Assembly: GCF_013408795.1 (NCBI RefSeq)
Contig: NZ_JACCCC010000001.1
Coordinates: 3,906,001 to 3,970,000 of the forward strand
Direction of reading: 5' to 3'
Length of the DNA stretch: 64,000 nt
Origin: Spinactinospora alkalitolerans
Lineage (GTDB): Bacteria; Actinomycetota; Actinomycetes; Streptosporangiales; Streptosporangiaceae
Shown: positions 25,756 to 34,337 of the stretch, piece by piece
Layout: each line of letters opens with the position of its first letter
How positions within the stretch are numbered: the stretch's first letter is position 1
The notes under the pieces: model-generated
What the model was told of the DNA's origin: nothing
Seen by the model: only the letters and a program-made list of their open reading frames with translations
The model's database searches: none
Translations under genes and position numbers: made by a program

Positions 25756-26322
25756 GTGTCCCAGACCGAGCAGAGCCCCGACCTGATCGGCGTGATCGTC
25801 TCCGACCACCGCGACGTCGAACGCGTCTTCACCGAACTGGAGCAGGGCGACCTGGCGCCCGAGCGCCGCAAGGAGCTCACCGACCACGTCATCACCGAAC
25901 TGGTGCGCCACTCCGTGGCCGAAGAGCAGTACATGTACCCCGCCGCCCGCAAGGCCCTGGCCGACGGCGACCGCATCGCCGACCACGAGGTCCAGGAGCA
26001 CGCCGAGGCCGAGCGCGTGATGAAGGACCTCGAAGGCCTGGACCCCGGCGACGCCCGCTTCGAAGAGCTGCTGGCCACCCTGATCCGCGACATCCGCCAC
26101 CACGTCTCCGACGAGGAGAACGACCTGCTGCCCCGACTGCGCGAGGCCTGCTCCCAGCAGGAGCTGGCCGAGCTGGGCCAGAAGGTGCTCCAGGCCAAGA
26201 AGAACGCCCCCACCCGCCCGCACCCCAGCGCCCCCGACACCCCGCCGGCCAACCGCATCCTCGACCCCGGCGCCGGCATGATCGACCGCATGCGCGACGC
26301 CCTCACCGGACGCCACACCTGA
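25756..26322 (+). CDS. Hemerythrin HHE domain protein
   Basis: 188 residues from GTG 25756, with GAAGGAGG 7 bases upstream. A four-helix bundle with repeated His/Glu motifs: SDHRDVERVFTELE, LVRHSVAEEQYMYP, DHEVQEHAEAE and DIRHHVSDEENDLLP, which supply the di-iron ligands. The C-terminal 45 residues are Pro-rich and probably disordered. Likely binds oxygen, nitric oxide or iron in the cytoplasm; exact role unknown. Confidence 0.93.
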   Translation: MSQTEQSPDLIGVIVSDHRDVERVFTELEQGDLAPERRKELTDHVITELVRHSVAEEQYMYPAARKALADGDRIADHEVQEHAEAERVMKDLEGLDPGDARFEELLATLIRDIRHHVSDEENDLLPRLREACSQQELAELGQKVLQAKKNAPTRPHPSAPDTPPANRILDPGAGMIDRMRDALTGRHT

Positions 26323-26401
26323 CGGCGCTTTCCATCCGACGGAGCCGATGGTTCGGCCGCGCCCGCAGGACGCGGCCACGACGACGAGGAGAGTCGCAGG
26401 G

Positions 26402-27973
26402 ATGTTGGTGATGGGCCTCAAGCCCGGCCACGACGGTTCGCTGGCCGTGATCGAGGACGGGAGGCTGCTCCTGTCGCTGGAGTCGGAGAAGGACTCGTTT
26501 CCGCGCCACTGCGATCTGACGCCCACGACCTTCCTGGAGGCGGCGGAGCGGGTCGGCCGCGTCCCCGACGTCGTCGCCCTGGGCGGGTGGCGGGCGACGG
26601 GAGGATCGGGGCAGCGGTCCATCGGGGCCGGGTACCACGGGGTGCAGGCGCCCCTGCTGCGGCCGGGCGCGTTCTTCGGCGCGGAGGTCACCCACTTCTC
26701 CTCCTCCCATGTGCGCTCCCACATCATGGCGGCCGTCGGGATGGCGCCGAGGGAGGACCACCCGCAGCAGGCCGTGCTCGTCTGGGAGGGCGTCACCGGA
26801 GGCTTCTACCTCCTGGACGAGGCCTTCCGCGTCACGCGCGAGGTCCCGGTGCTGACCCAGCCCGGGGCGCGCTACGCCTTCCTGTTCGCCGTCGCCGATC
26901 CGGCCTTCCCCGACTGCGGGGCCGTGCCCGACCTCGACGTCAGCGGCAAGCTCATGGCGCTGGCGGCCTACGGCGACGCCGACGGCGCCGACCCCGAGAC
27001 CGCGCAGGCGGTGGAGCACATCCTCAAGGTCGACACCATCTACCCCGCGCCCAAGGAGGAGTTCCGCGGCGCACCGTTCTACAACGCCGGTGTGACCTCC
27101 GACGCCGCCACAACGGCCGCCGCGCTGCTGAGCCGCAGGATGTTCGAGGTCTTCGCCGACGCGGCCGAGGAGCACCTGCCGCAGGGGCTCCCCCTGCGCA
27201 TCTCGGGCGGCTGCGGGCTCAACTGCGACTGGAACGCGCTGTGGCGGAGGTCGGAGCACTTCTCCTCGGTCTTCGTGCCGCCGTGCACCAACGACTCGGG
27301 GTCGGCGCTGGGAACGGCGATCGACGCTCTGTGCGCGAGCACGGGCGACCCCCACATCGACTGGGACGTCCACAGCGGGCTGGAGTTCGTCTGGGACAGC
27401 GAACCCGACCCGAGGACGTGGGTCAGGCGTCCCCTGGACCACCGCGGGCTGGCCCGGGCGATCTCCGACGGCCACGTCGCCGCCTGGGTGCAGGGCCGGT
27501 GGGAGATCGGGCCCAGGGCGCTGGGCGGGCGGTCGATCCTCGCCGAGCCCTTCCACGCGGCCACCAGGGACCGGCTCAACGCGATCAAGAAGCGCGAGGA
27601 CTACCGCCCCATCGCGCCGTGCTGCCGGATCGAGGACGTCGGCGAGGTCTTCCGCGAGGACTTCCCCGATCCCCACATGCTCTACTTCCGCATGCTGCGC
27701 CGCACGGACATGGGGGCGGTCACGCACGCGGACGGGTCGGCGCGGGTGCAGACCGTGGCCCGGGCGGACAACGGGCCGCTGCACGAGCTGCTGTCGGCCT
27801 TCGCCGCGCAGCGGGGCGTCGGGGTCCTGTGCAACACGTCGCTGAACTTCAAGGCCAAGGGGTTCATCAACCGCATGTCCGACCTGACCGGGTTCTGCGA
27901 GTCCCACGGGATCGACGACATGGTCGTGGACGGCGTCTGGTTCCGGCGCCGCAGCGGCCCGGATCCCCGGTGA
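26402..27973 (+). CDS. Carbamoyltransferase, NodU/CmcH family
   Basis: 523 residues from ATG 26402 (ATG 26411 possible). The N-terminal ASKHA-type part begins MGLKPGHDGSLAVIEDG. The C-terminal carbamoyltransferase domain is strong: QGRWEIGPRALGGRSILA, YRPIAPCC and VLCNTSLNFKAKG. These enzymes move a carbamoyl group from carbamoyl phosphate through an adenylate to a hydroxyl on a natural product or sugar. No other biosynthetic gene is adjacent, so the acceptor is unknown. A long hairpin lies downstream. Confidence 0.88.
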   Translation: MLVMGLKPGHDGSLAVIEDGRLLLSLESEKDSFPRHCDLTPTTFLEAAERVGRVPDVVALGGWRATGGSGQRSIGAGYHGVQAPLLRPGAFFGAEVTHFSSSHVRSHIMAAVGMAPREDHPQQAVLVWEGVTGGFYLLDEAFRVTREVPVLTQPGARYAFLFAVADPAFPDCGAVPDLDVSGKLMALAAYGDADGADPETAQAVEHILKVDTIYPAPKEEFRGAPFYNAGVTSDAATTAAALLSRRMFEVFADAAEEHLPQGLPLRISGGCGLNCDWNALWRRSEHFSSVFVPPCTNDSGSALGTAIDALCASTGDPHIDWDVHSGLEFVWDSEPDPRTWVRRPLDHRGLARAISDGHVAAWVQGRWEIGPRALGGRSILAEPFHAATRDRLNAIKKREDYRPIAPCCRIEDVGEVFREDFPDPHMLYFRMLRRTDMGAVTHADGSARVQTVARADNGPLHELLSAFAAQRGVGVLCNTSLNFKAKGFINRMSDLTGFCESHGIDDMVVDGVWFRRRSGPDPR

Positions 27974-28041
27974 CGCCGCCACCGCAGGACCCCGGCGCCC
28001 CGGAGACGGCGGCGGCGCCCCGGTGCCGCGCGGCCGTGCGG

Positions 28042-28074
28042 GGCCGCCGCCGGCCCTTCGATCCGGCGGCGGCC
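28042..28074. terminator. Hairpin between carbamoyltransferase and STAS genes
   Basis: Perfect 12-bp arms GGCCGCCGCCGG and CCGGCGGCGGCC around a 9-base loop, between convergent stop codons. Confidence 0.65.
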
Positions 28075-28083
28075 GCGGCCCGG

Positions 28084-28527
28084 TCAGGAGGCCAGGGGCA
28101 CCGTCCAGTGGTCCCGCGGTGCGGGCACGTTGCCCGGCGTGCGCTCCTCGGCGCTGCGGGCGCGGGAGGCGCCGGCGAGTTCGTGCTCGGCCTGCTCACG
28201 GGTCGCGTAGGTGTGCAGCACCCGGGTCAGTCCGGATTCATGCAGCACCCGCGCGGCCGGGGAGTCGGCGGCGGCGACGAAGGAGAGCCGGATCCCCATG
28301 GCCCGGCTGCGCGCGTACACGCGCTCCACCACGTCGACCACCGAGGGATCGCAGAAGATCGTGCGGCTGAAGTCGACGGCCAGCTCGTCGATGCGCTCGT
28401 TCAACAGCCACAGCAACTGCTCGCGCAGGCAGCGGCCGTGCCGCTCCTCGATGCTCTGCGGAAAGGTGACGATGACACCACGCCCGATGTGGGCGACTTT
28501 GGCGATGATCTGCGTCTGCTGCTTCAT
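28084..28527 (-). CDS. STAS domain protein, anti-sigma factor antagonist-like
   Basis: 147 residues from ATG 28527. A central STAS fold: IGRGVIVTFPQSI, then IDELAVDFSRTIFCDPSVVDVVERV and GIRLSFVAA. The stretch FCDPSVVD is where anti-anti-sigma proteins carry the phosphorylated Ser, and a Ser is present. Such proteins release sigma factors by binding anti-sigma kinases. A sigma-factor fragment lies 178 bases upstream on the same strand, which may be its former partner. Confidence 0.8.
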   Translation of the reverse strand: MKQQTQIIAKVAHIGRGVIVTFPQSIEERHGRCLREQLLWLLNERIDELAVDFSRTIFCDPSVVDVVERVYARSRAMGIRLSFVAAADSPAARVLHESGLTRVLHTYATREQAEHELAGASRARSAEERTPGNVPAPRDHWTVPLAS

Positions 28528-28704
28528 TTTCACCCGCCAAAAGCGAATCAATGATCCTATGGCGGGATCGCCTCGGCGATGCGGAACCGCATGCTCCCCG
28601 CCGGACTCCCCCACCTCAGGCCACGCTTCTGGACCTGGTGGGACGGCTGCCCGCGATCACGGGACCTCAAACACCACACGGGTCCCGTTCGTGATGAGCG
28701 CGGT

Positions 28705-28937
28705 TCAGGCCGTGGCCATGAGGCTGTCGTGCAGCCGTTCGAGCGTTCGGGAGAGCAGGCCGCGGACGTGCGCCTGGGACGTCCCGAGCAGCTCGGCGAT
28801 CTCGGCCGGGCTCTTGCCCCCGAAGAAGCGCAGTACGACGACGCGCCGCTCCCCGGCGGGCAGTTCGGCCAACGCGATCTTCAGTGCTTCGCGGTCCACG
28901 ACGTATTCCCAACGATGTGCGCGTTCGAGACGGGCAT
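28705..28937 (-). pseudogene. Sigma-70 region 4 fragment (SigB/SigF type), probably frameshifted
   Basis: The frame ending at 28705 encodes ALAELPAGERRVVVLRFFGG and AEIAELLGTSQAHVRGLLSR, a clear region 4 of a stress-type sigma factor. The only in-frame start is GTG at 28899 (64 residues, no good ribosome binding site). A much better start, ATG at 28937 with GGAGGAG 7 bases away, is in another frame and runs into TGA after 18 codons; one lost base would join the two into about 77 residues. Even then regions 2 and 3 are absent. Either a stand-alone region-4 protein or a decaying sigma gene. Confidence 0.65.
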
Positions 28938-29274
28938 GGCAGGGCTCCTCCTTTTCCCGAGTCGACGACTCCCCGCGCGGGAAAAGCGGTGCTTCCTCGA
29001 TCGCTGTCCGGCCGGCCGTGCCGTGCGCGCGGCATGCTCGGCGGACACGGCCGTCCAGGCTCTGCAGGCCGCGCTTTAGGACCTGTCCAACGCATGCCCG
29101 GTCCGAGAGAACGCAAACACCGCCCGGACCCCCGGCCGCCCCGCGGCGGGGAGGACGGCGCTCCGCCATCGAGGGGCCGCGAAGCGGTACGGTCAATGGC
29201 CACCCGGTACCGGCCGGGGCGGGTCGAGTCCACGGAGTTCGAGCTCGGGGACCTGCTGGATTGGAGACGACCGG
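28938..29274. other. 337-base region with nested palindromes, no gene seen
   Basis: Near its left end lies CTTTTCCCG (28951-28959), AGTCGACGACT (28960-28970) and CGGGAAAAG (28978-28986): 9-bp outer arms enclosing a palindrome, directly upstream of the GGAGGAG that serves the ATG at 28937 on the minus strand. The rest is GC-rich without a convincing promoter or reading frame. Confidence 0.5.
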
Positions 29275-30513
29275 ATGAAGCGACGAGCCGTCATCACGAC
29301 CATGGTCAAGCGCGCGCTGCTCGGCCTGTTCGCGACCCAGATCGCGGTGATCATCGGGCTCATCGGCATCGACATCTGGCGCAAGCGGGGCCGCCCCCGC
29401 CGGGGGCGCTTCCCCAGGACGGAGCCGAAGGCGGTCGCGGTGGGCGAGACGACCGTGACGATCTACACCTACGGCGAGGACCTCTTCGCCGACATGCTCG
29501 CCGCGATCCGGGGCGCGCGGCACCGGATCGTGTTCGAGTCCTTCATCCTCAAGGGCGACGCGGTGGGCCAGGAGTTCAAGCGCGCCCTGATCGAGGCCGC
29601 GGAGCGGGGCGTCGAGGTCTTCGTGATCTACGACGGCTTCGCCAACCTCGTCGTGCCGCGGTCGTTCCTGCGCTTCCCTCCGTCGGTCCACGCCATCCGC
29701 TACCCGGCGTTCCGGCCGGGGGTCCTGCTGCTCAACGTCCGCAAGTCCGGCCGCGACCACCGCAAGATCCTCGCGGTGGACGGCGAGGTCGGCTTCGTCG
29801 GCGGCTACAACGTGGGCTCCCTGTACGCCACCGAATGGCGCGACACCCACATGCGCCTGGAGGGGCCGTCGGTGTGGGAGCTGGAGAACGCCTTCCTCGA
29901 CTTCTGGAACAGGAACCGCGGGAGCCACCAGCCGGAGTTCGACGACCTCGGCGCCCCGCACTGGGACTCCAGCATCCGCGCGCACCGCAACGTCCCCGAA
30001 CAGCTCATCTACCCCATCCGCGCGATGTATTTGGAGGCGATCGACCGGGCCAGTGAGCACATCTACATCACCCAGGCCTACTTCATCCCCGACCGCGAGA
30101 TCCTCGGCTCGCTGATCGCCGCGGCCCGGCGCGGGGTGGACGTGCGCATCCTGCTCCCCGAGACCTCCAACCACGTCGTGGCGGACTGGCTGTCCCGCGG
30201 CTTCTACTCGGCGCTGCTGCGCGGCGGCGTGAAGCTGTGCCTGTTCCAGGACGCCATGATGCACGCCAAGACCGCCACCATCGACGGCCACTGGAGCACG
30301 ATCGGCACCGCCAACGTCGACCGGGTGAGCCTCACCGGCAACTACGAGATCAACGTGGAGATCTTCGACGACGAGGTCGCGGCCCACCTGGAGGAGGTGT
30401 TCGCCAACGACAGCGGCAACGCGCGGCTGCTGACCGAGGAGGAGTGGCACGCCCGCCCGTTCGTCGCCAAACTGAGCGAACTGATCCTCGCCCCCTTGCG
30501 CCCCCTGCTCTGA
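29275..30513 (+). CDS. Phospholipase D-like protein, cardiolipin synthase type
   Basis: 412 residues from ATG 29275 with GGAG 8 bases upstream. One N-terminal membrane helix (about 10-32) anchors it. Two HKD motifs are complete: HRKILAVDG (H162, K164, D169) with GGYNVG, and MHAKTATIDGHWSTIGTANVD (H330, K332, D337). That pairing, with the N-terminal anchor, is typical of cardiolipin synthases, which join two phospholipids; a phospholipase or phosphatidyl transferase role cannot be excluded. Confidence 0.9.
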   Translation: MKRRAVITTMVKRALLGLFATQIAVIIGLIGIDIWRKRGRPRRGRFPRTEPKAVAVGETTVTIYTYGEDLFADMLAAIRGARHRIVFESFILKGDAVGQEFKRALIEAAERGVEVFVIYDGFANLVVPRSFLRFPPSVHAIRYPAFRPGVLLLNVRKSGRDHRKILAVDGEVGFVGGYNVGSLYATEWRDTHMRLEGPSVWELENAFLDFWNRNRGSHQPEFDDLGAPHWDSSIRAHRNVPEQLIYPIRAMYLEAIDRASEHIYITQAYFIPDREILGSLIAAARRGVDVRILLPETSNHVVADWLSRGFYSALLRGGVKLCLFQDAMMHAKTATIDGHWSTIGTANVDRVSLTGNYEINVEIFDDEVAAHLEEVFANDSGNARLLTEEEWHARPFVAKLSELILAPLRPLL

Positions 30514-30622
30514 CGAGCCCTTCGCCTCGTCCGCACGCCGCCCGGCGCCGCTGTCCGACCACATGTCTTCAATCGGGCGGGGGCGCGGCCCCGATCATGA
30601 CGGTTTCTTAACGCCCGACTCG

Positions 30623-30651
30623 TTGTAGGAGCAGGGCGGCTGCTCTAGTTT
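30623..30651 (+). promoter_or_regulatory. Possible promoter with hairpin before TrkH/KtrB gene
   Basis: TTGTAG (30623-30628) and TAGTTT (30646-30651), 17 bases apart. The spacer holds the small inverted repeat GAGCAG-GGCGG-CTGCTC. Suggestive only. Confidence 0.3.
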
Positions 30652-30689
30652 GTCCTGGTTGCGGCCTGATCGGGCGCATCTTCTCACCG

Positions 30690-32159
30690 GTGACCGGTTC
30701 CGAAGGAACCGGCACCGCGACGGACGGGGGCATGGTGGCTTGGCGCAGAACCGCCGGCGGTCGGACACGGCGACCCCGGTACCGGGGAGGGCCGCACCGG
30801 ATCGGGGTGCCCCGGCTGCGGGAGGTGGGCCGGTGGTGGAAACCGCCGCAGGTGACCGTGGCCGCGTTCACGGCCGTGGTCACGTTGGGCACGCTCACGC
30901 TGATGCTGCCCGACGCCTCGGCGGGCGGTGAGGAGACCGGGGTCGTCACCGCGCTGTTCACCGCGGTGTCGGCCGTGTGCGTGACCGGGCTGATCGTCGT
31001 GGACACCGCCGCGCACTGGTCGACGGCCGGACAGTGGGTGATCCTCGGGCTGATCCAGATCGGCGGGGTGGGGGTCATGACCCTGGCCTCGGTGCTGATC
31101 ATCGCCGTCAGGCATCGCATCAGGCTCAAACTCCAGCTCTCTGTGGGAGTGGAGTCCAAGGCCGTCACGCTGAGCGAGGTCCGCAGGGTGATCTTCGGGA
31201 TCATCTGGTTCAGCCTGCTGTTCGAGACGGTCACCGCGGCGGCGCTCACCGCGCGCTTCCTCGTCGGTTACGGCTACGCTCCCGGCAGGGCGCTCTACCA
31301 CGGGGTGTTCCACGCGGTCTCGGCGTTCAACAACGCCGGGTTCGCGCTGTACTCCGACAGCCTGATGGGTTTCGCCACCGACCCCTGGATCATCCTGCCC
31401 ATCGCCCTGGCGGTGATCGCGGGCGGGTTGGGCTTCCCCGTCTGGATCGAGATCCGGCGGCGGCGCGAACCCGGCCCCCGCCGGCGCTGGTCGCTGCACG
31501 CCCGGATCACCCTGTCGGTCACCGCTGTGCTACTCGTCGTGGGGACCGTCCTGGTCACCGCGCTGGAGTGGACCAATCCCCGGACCCTGGGCCCCATGGA
31601 CACCGGCGACAGGCTGCTGTCGGGCTTCTTCCACAGCGCGATGCCGCGCACCGCCGGTTTCAACAGCCTCGACGTCGGCGGGTTCCAGACCCAGACGCTG
31701 TTCGTCACCGACATGCTGATGTTCGTCGGCGGGGGCAGCGCGGGCACGGCCGGCGGCATCAAGGTCACCACGTTCGCGCTGCTGGCGTTCGTGATCTACG
31801 CCAACGTCAGGGGGGAGCCGACGGTGCACGTCGGGGACCGCCGCCTGTCCGCCGGGGTGGAGCAGCAGGCGCTCGTGGTCGCCCTGCTGGCCGTGGGACT
31901 GGTGTTCGTGTCCACCCTCGTCCTGATGACCATCACCCCTTTCACCCTCGACCAGATCCTGTTCGAGGTGATCTCGGCCTTCGCCACGGTGGGGCTGTCC
32001 ACCGGCATCACCGCGGACATCCCCGTGGCCGGGCAGCTGATCCTGTGCCTGCTGATGTTCATCGGCCGGATCGGGCCCATCACCCTCGCCACCGCGCTGG
32101 CGCTGCGCCGCCGGGCGCGGCGCATCGAGTACCCCGAGGAGCGCCCGACAGTCGGCTGA
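30690..32159 (+). CDS. TrkH/KtrB-type potassium transporter subunit
   Basis: 489 residues from GTG 30690 (ATG 30732 is an alternative). Four MPM repeats are visible through their selectivity-filter loops: TAVSAVCVTGL, HAVSAFNNAGFAL, SAMPRTAGFNS and SAFATVGLSTG, each with the filter glycine. GGGSAGTAGGIKVTT is the intramembrane gating loop region of KtrB. It should mediate K+ (Na+ coupled) uptake. The regulatory TrkA/KtrA partner is not adjacent and must be elsewhere. The N-terminal 45 residues are basic and may be cytoplasmic. Confidence 0.92.
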   Translation: MTGSEGTGTATDGGMVAWRRTAGGRTRRPRYRGGPHRIGVPRLREVGRWWKPPQVTVAAFTAVVTLGTLTLMLPDASAGGEETGVVTALFTAVSAVCVTGLIVVDTAAHWSTAGQWVILGLIQIGGVGVMTLASVLIIAVRHRIRLKLQLSVGVESKAVTLSEVRRVIFGIIWFSLLFETVTAAALTARFLVGYGYAPGRALYHGVFHAVSAFNNAGFALYSDSLMGFATDPWIILPIALAVIAGGLGFPVWIEIRRRREPGPRRRWSLHARITLSVTAVLLVVGTVLVTALEWTNPRTLGPMDTGDRLLSGFFHSAMPRTAGFNSLDVGGFQTQTLFVTDMLMFVGGGSAGTAGGIKVTTFALLAFVIYANVRGEPTVHVGDRRLSAGVEQQALVVALLAVGLVFVSTLVLMTITPFTLDQILFEVISAFATVGLSTGITADIPVAGQLILCLLMFIGRIGPITLATALALRRRARRIEYPEERPTVG

Positions 32160-32300
32160 CCAGGGCTGAGAGGTTCACCCGGGTGGCTGTCTCACCCCGG
32201 CTGTACCGTGAACGAAAACGGCGAACCGGGCGCGTGCTCGCCCATCGGATTCCCGGTCCGGAGTTCGACACGGTGGTCGTCGGCGCTTGATGGGAGAATC

Positions 32301-33335
32301 ATGGGTGATCTCACCGCGACGGACGCGGCCGAGGGCGCGCGGCCGGGCGCGTCCGGGGACGTGGAGTCCCGGTTGGAGCGGCACCGGGTGGAGCTGACCG
32401 GGTACTGCTACCGGATGCTGGGGTCGGCGTTCGAGGCCGAGGACGCCGTGCAGGAGACGATGGTGCGGGCGTGGCGGGGCATCGACCGCTTCGAGGGCCG
32501 GGCATCGCTGCGGTCGTGGCTGTACCGCATCGCGACCAACGTGTGCCTCGACATCCTGAAAGGGCGGGAGCGCAGGGCGCGCCCCATGGACCTGGCCTCG
32601 CCGGTGGCGGCGACCACCGACGTGGGGGCCCCGATGCCGGAGACCACGTGGATCGAGCCGGTCCCCGACCGCAGCGTCGTTCCCGAGAACGGCGACCCTG
32701 CCGAGCGGGCCGCCGCGCGGGAGACGGTCCGCCTGGCGTTCGTCGCCGCGCTGCAGCACCTGGCGCCCCGGCAGCGGGCGGTGCTGATCCTGCGGGAGGT
32801 GCTGGCCTGGAAGGCGAGCGAGGTCGCCGACCTGCTCGACACCACGGTCGCCTCGGTCAACAGCGCGCTGCAGCGGGCGCGGGCCGCGCTCGCCGCGGGC
32901 AACGTCGCCGCCACCGACCCGGTCCGGCCGCTGGACGAGGCCCAGAGCGCGCTGCTGGCCCGCTACGTCAGGGCCTTCGAACACTACGACCTCGACTCGC
33001 TCACCTCGCTGCTGCACGAGGAGGCGACGCTGTCGATGCCGCCCTACGAGCTGTGGCTGCGCGGCCACGCCGACATTCGCGCGTGGCTGCTCGGGCACGG
33101 CAGCGGCTGCCGCGGGTCGCGGCTGCTCCCGGTCGTCGCGAACGGTTCACCGGCGTTCGGGCAGTACCGGCCCGGTGGCGCGGGCGGCGGCTTCGAGCCG
33201 TGGGCGCTCCAGGTCATCGAGGTGTCAGCGGGGCAGATCGTCGGGCTCAACTCCTTCCTCGACACCGAGCGCCTGTTCCCGATGTTCGGCCTGCCCGACC
33301 GGCTCGAAGCCGCGGGTCCGCTCCTCCAGCGGTAG
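32301..33335 (+). CDS. ECF sigma factor, SigG-like, with C-terminal SnoaL domain
   Basis: 344 residues from ATG 32301, with GGGAG 5 bases upstream. Region 2 (LTGYCYRMLGSAFEAEDAVQ, then RASLRSWLYRIATNVCLDIL) and region 4 (LAPRQRAVLILREVLAWKAS, SVNSALQRARAAL) frame a long acidic linker. From about 220 on an NTF2/SnoaL-like domain follows, as in the M. tuberculosis SigG group. No anti-sigma gene is next to it. The last 111 bases are also read on the other strand by a STAS gene. Confidence 0.93.
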   Translation: MGDLTATDAAEGARPGASGDVESRLERHRVELTGYCYRMLGSAFEAEDAVQETMVRAWRGIDRFEGRASLRSWLYRIATNVCLDILKGRERRARPMDLASPVAATTDVGAPMPETTWIEPVPDRSVVPENGDPAERAAARETVRLAFVAALQHLAPRQRAVLILREVLAWKASEVADLLDTTVASVNSALQRARAALAAGNVAATDPVRPLDEAQSALLARYVRAFEHYDLDSLTSLLHEEATLSMPPYELWLRGHADIRAWLLGHGSGCRGSRLLPVVANGSPAFGQYRPGGAGGGFEPWALQVIEVSAGQIVGLNSFLDTERLFPMFGLPDRLEAAGPLLQR

Positions 33336-33662
33336 GACGCGGCTCAGGCCCGTCAGGGCCAGCAGCTCCCGCAGTTCGCCGCACGCCCGGCGGAGCCTGA
33401 TGCGGTGCCCGAGCCGGCGGGCGGTGAGCTGCATCCGGACCAGGGCCTCGACCGCGGCGACGCCCGGATCGGCGACCCCGCTCACATCGCAGACGACCTC
33501 GTCGGCCCCGGTCCCGCGCAGCAGCGCCCTCAGGCGTTCGCACAGGCGCGGGGCGTCGGCGCGGGTGATCGGGCCGCCGAGGACCACGACGATCTCGGTC
33601 GGCCCCGGAGGCCGGCCGGGGGCGCCGGCCCGCGCGGTCGGCGAATCCTCGGGAGCAGCCAA
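33225..33662 (-). CDS. STAS domain protein overlapping the sigma gene antisense
   Basis: 145 residues if it starts at TTG 33662, which has a perfect AGGAGG 6 bases upstream; GTG 33689 is an alternative. The STAS fold reads EIVVVLGGPITRADAPRLCE, DEVVCDVSGVADPGVAAVEA and HRIRLRRACGELRELLALTG. The usual phospho-Ser is replaced in CDVSGVADPG, nearer the MlaB-like type. The last 37 codons are the exact complement of the sigma gene's 3' end. Probably an anti-anti-sigma or lipid-carrier-type STAS protein. Confidence 0.75.
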   Translation of the reverse strand: MAAPEDSPTARAGAPGRPPGPTEIVVVLGGPITRADAPRLCERLRALLRGTGADEVVCDVSGVADPGVAAVEALVRMQLTARRLGHRIRLRRACGELRELLALTGLSRVLPLEERTRGFEPVGQAEHREQALGVEEGVEPDDLPR

Positions 33663-33849
33663 CGTCGACCTCCTGTTCCTGGTGTTCACCAAGAAGGACC
33701 GGTCGGCGCGGCGAAACTCATCGCGTGCGGGACCGCACCCGGCACTTCCGGCAAAGAACAGGTAAAGGCGCCGCCGGGCCGATGAGTTCCGCGCGGCCGC
33801 GGGGTCCACCATTCGAAGACCCATTCGAATCCACCGCAAGGAGACCACG

Positions 33850-34302
33850 ATGACCGATGCATCGAGCACCGGCGGGACGGCGGCACCGGGACGCCGGGCG
33901 AACATCGCGCTCTGGGCGCTGCAGATTCCGACCGCGCTCTTCTTCGCTCTGGCCAGCGCGCTCCCCAAGCTCATCGCCCACCCCTCGGCCGTGGAGGGCT
34001 TCGAGGCGATGGGGACCGGCGCCTGGTTCATGTACCTGATCGGCGTCCTGGAACTGGCCGGTGCCGTCGCGCTGCTGATCCCGATCCTCTCCGGGCTTTC
34101 CGCGCTGGCCTTCATCGGCCTGATGATCGGCGCGTTCATCACCCAGGTCGTCATGTTCGACGGCCAGAACGCCGCCACGCCGATCATCATCATGGTGGTC
34201 ATGGCCGTCATCGCCTGGGGCCGCCGCGGGCGCACCGCGCAGCTCGCCGAGCGGGTCTCGGCGGTTCTCCGGGCGCCGGGACACCGCGCCCGCAGCGCGT
34301 GA
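33850..34302 (+). CDS. DoxX-like membrane protein
   Basis: 150 residues with four membrane helices; ATG 33850 has AAGGAG 7 bases upstream. ALQIPTALFFALASALPKLI, FMYLIGVLELAGAVALLIP and LSGLSALAFIGLMIGAFITQ follow the DoxX/DoxX-like family pattern. The N-terminal 16 residues and C-terminal Arg-rich tail are soluble. Function of this family is poorly known; redox or quinone roles have been proposed. Hairpin downstream. Confidence 0.85.
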   Translation: MTDASSTGGTAAPGRRANIALWALQIPTALFFALASALPKLIAHPSAVEGFEAMGTGAWFMYLIGVLELAGAVALLIPILSGLSALAFIGLMIGAFITQVVMFDGQNAATPIIIMVVMAVIAWGRRGRTAQLAERVSAVLRAPGHRARSA

Positions 34303-34307
34303 GGGCA

Positions 34308-34333
34308 CGCGGGCGGGGAGGCGACCGCCCGCG
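34308..34333. terminator. Hairpin between DoxX-like and SDR genes
   Basis: 9-bp arms CGCGGGCGG and CCGCCCGCG around 8 bases, between convergent stop codons. Confidence 0.55.
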
Positions 34334-34337
34334 GCGG

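Noticed and set aside
30540-30690. c-di-AMP (ydaO-type) riboswitch before the TrkH/KtrB gene
   Set aside because: Such riboswitches occur before K+ transporter genes, but I could not match the conserved core; only a small GAGCAG hairpin is present.
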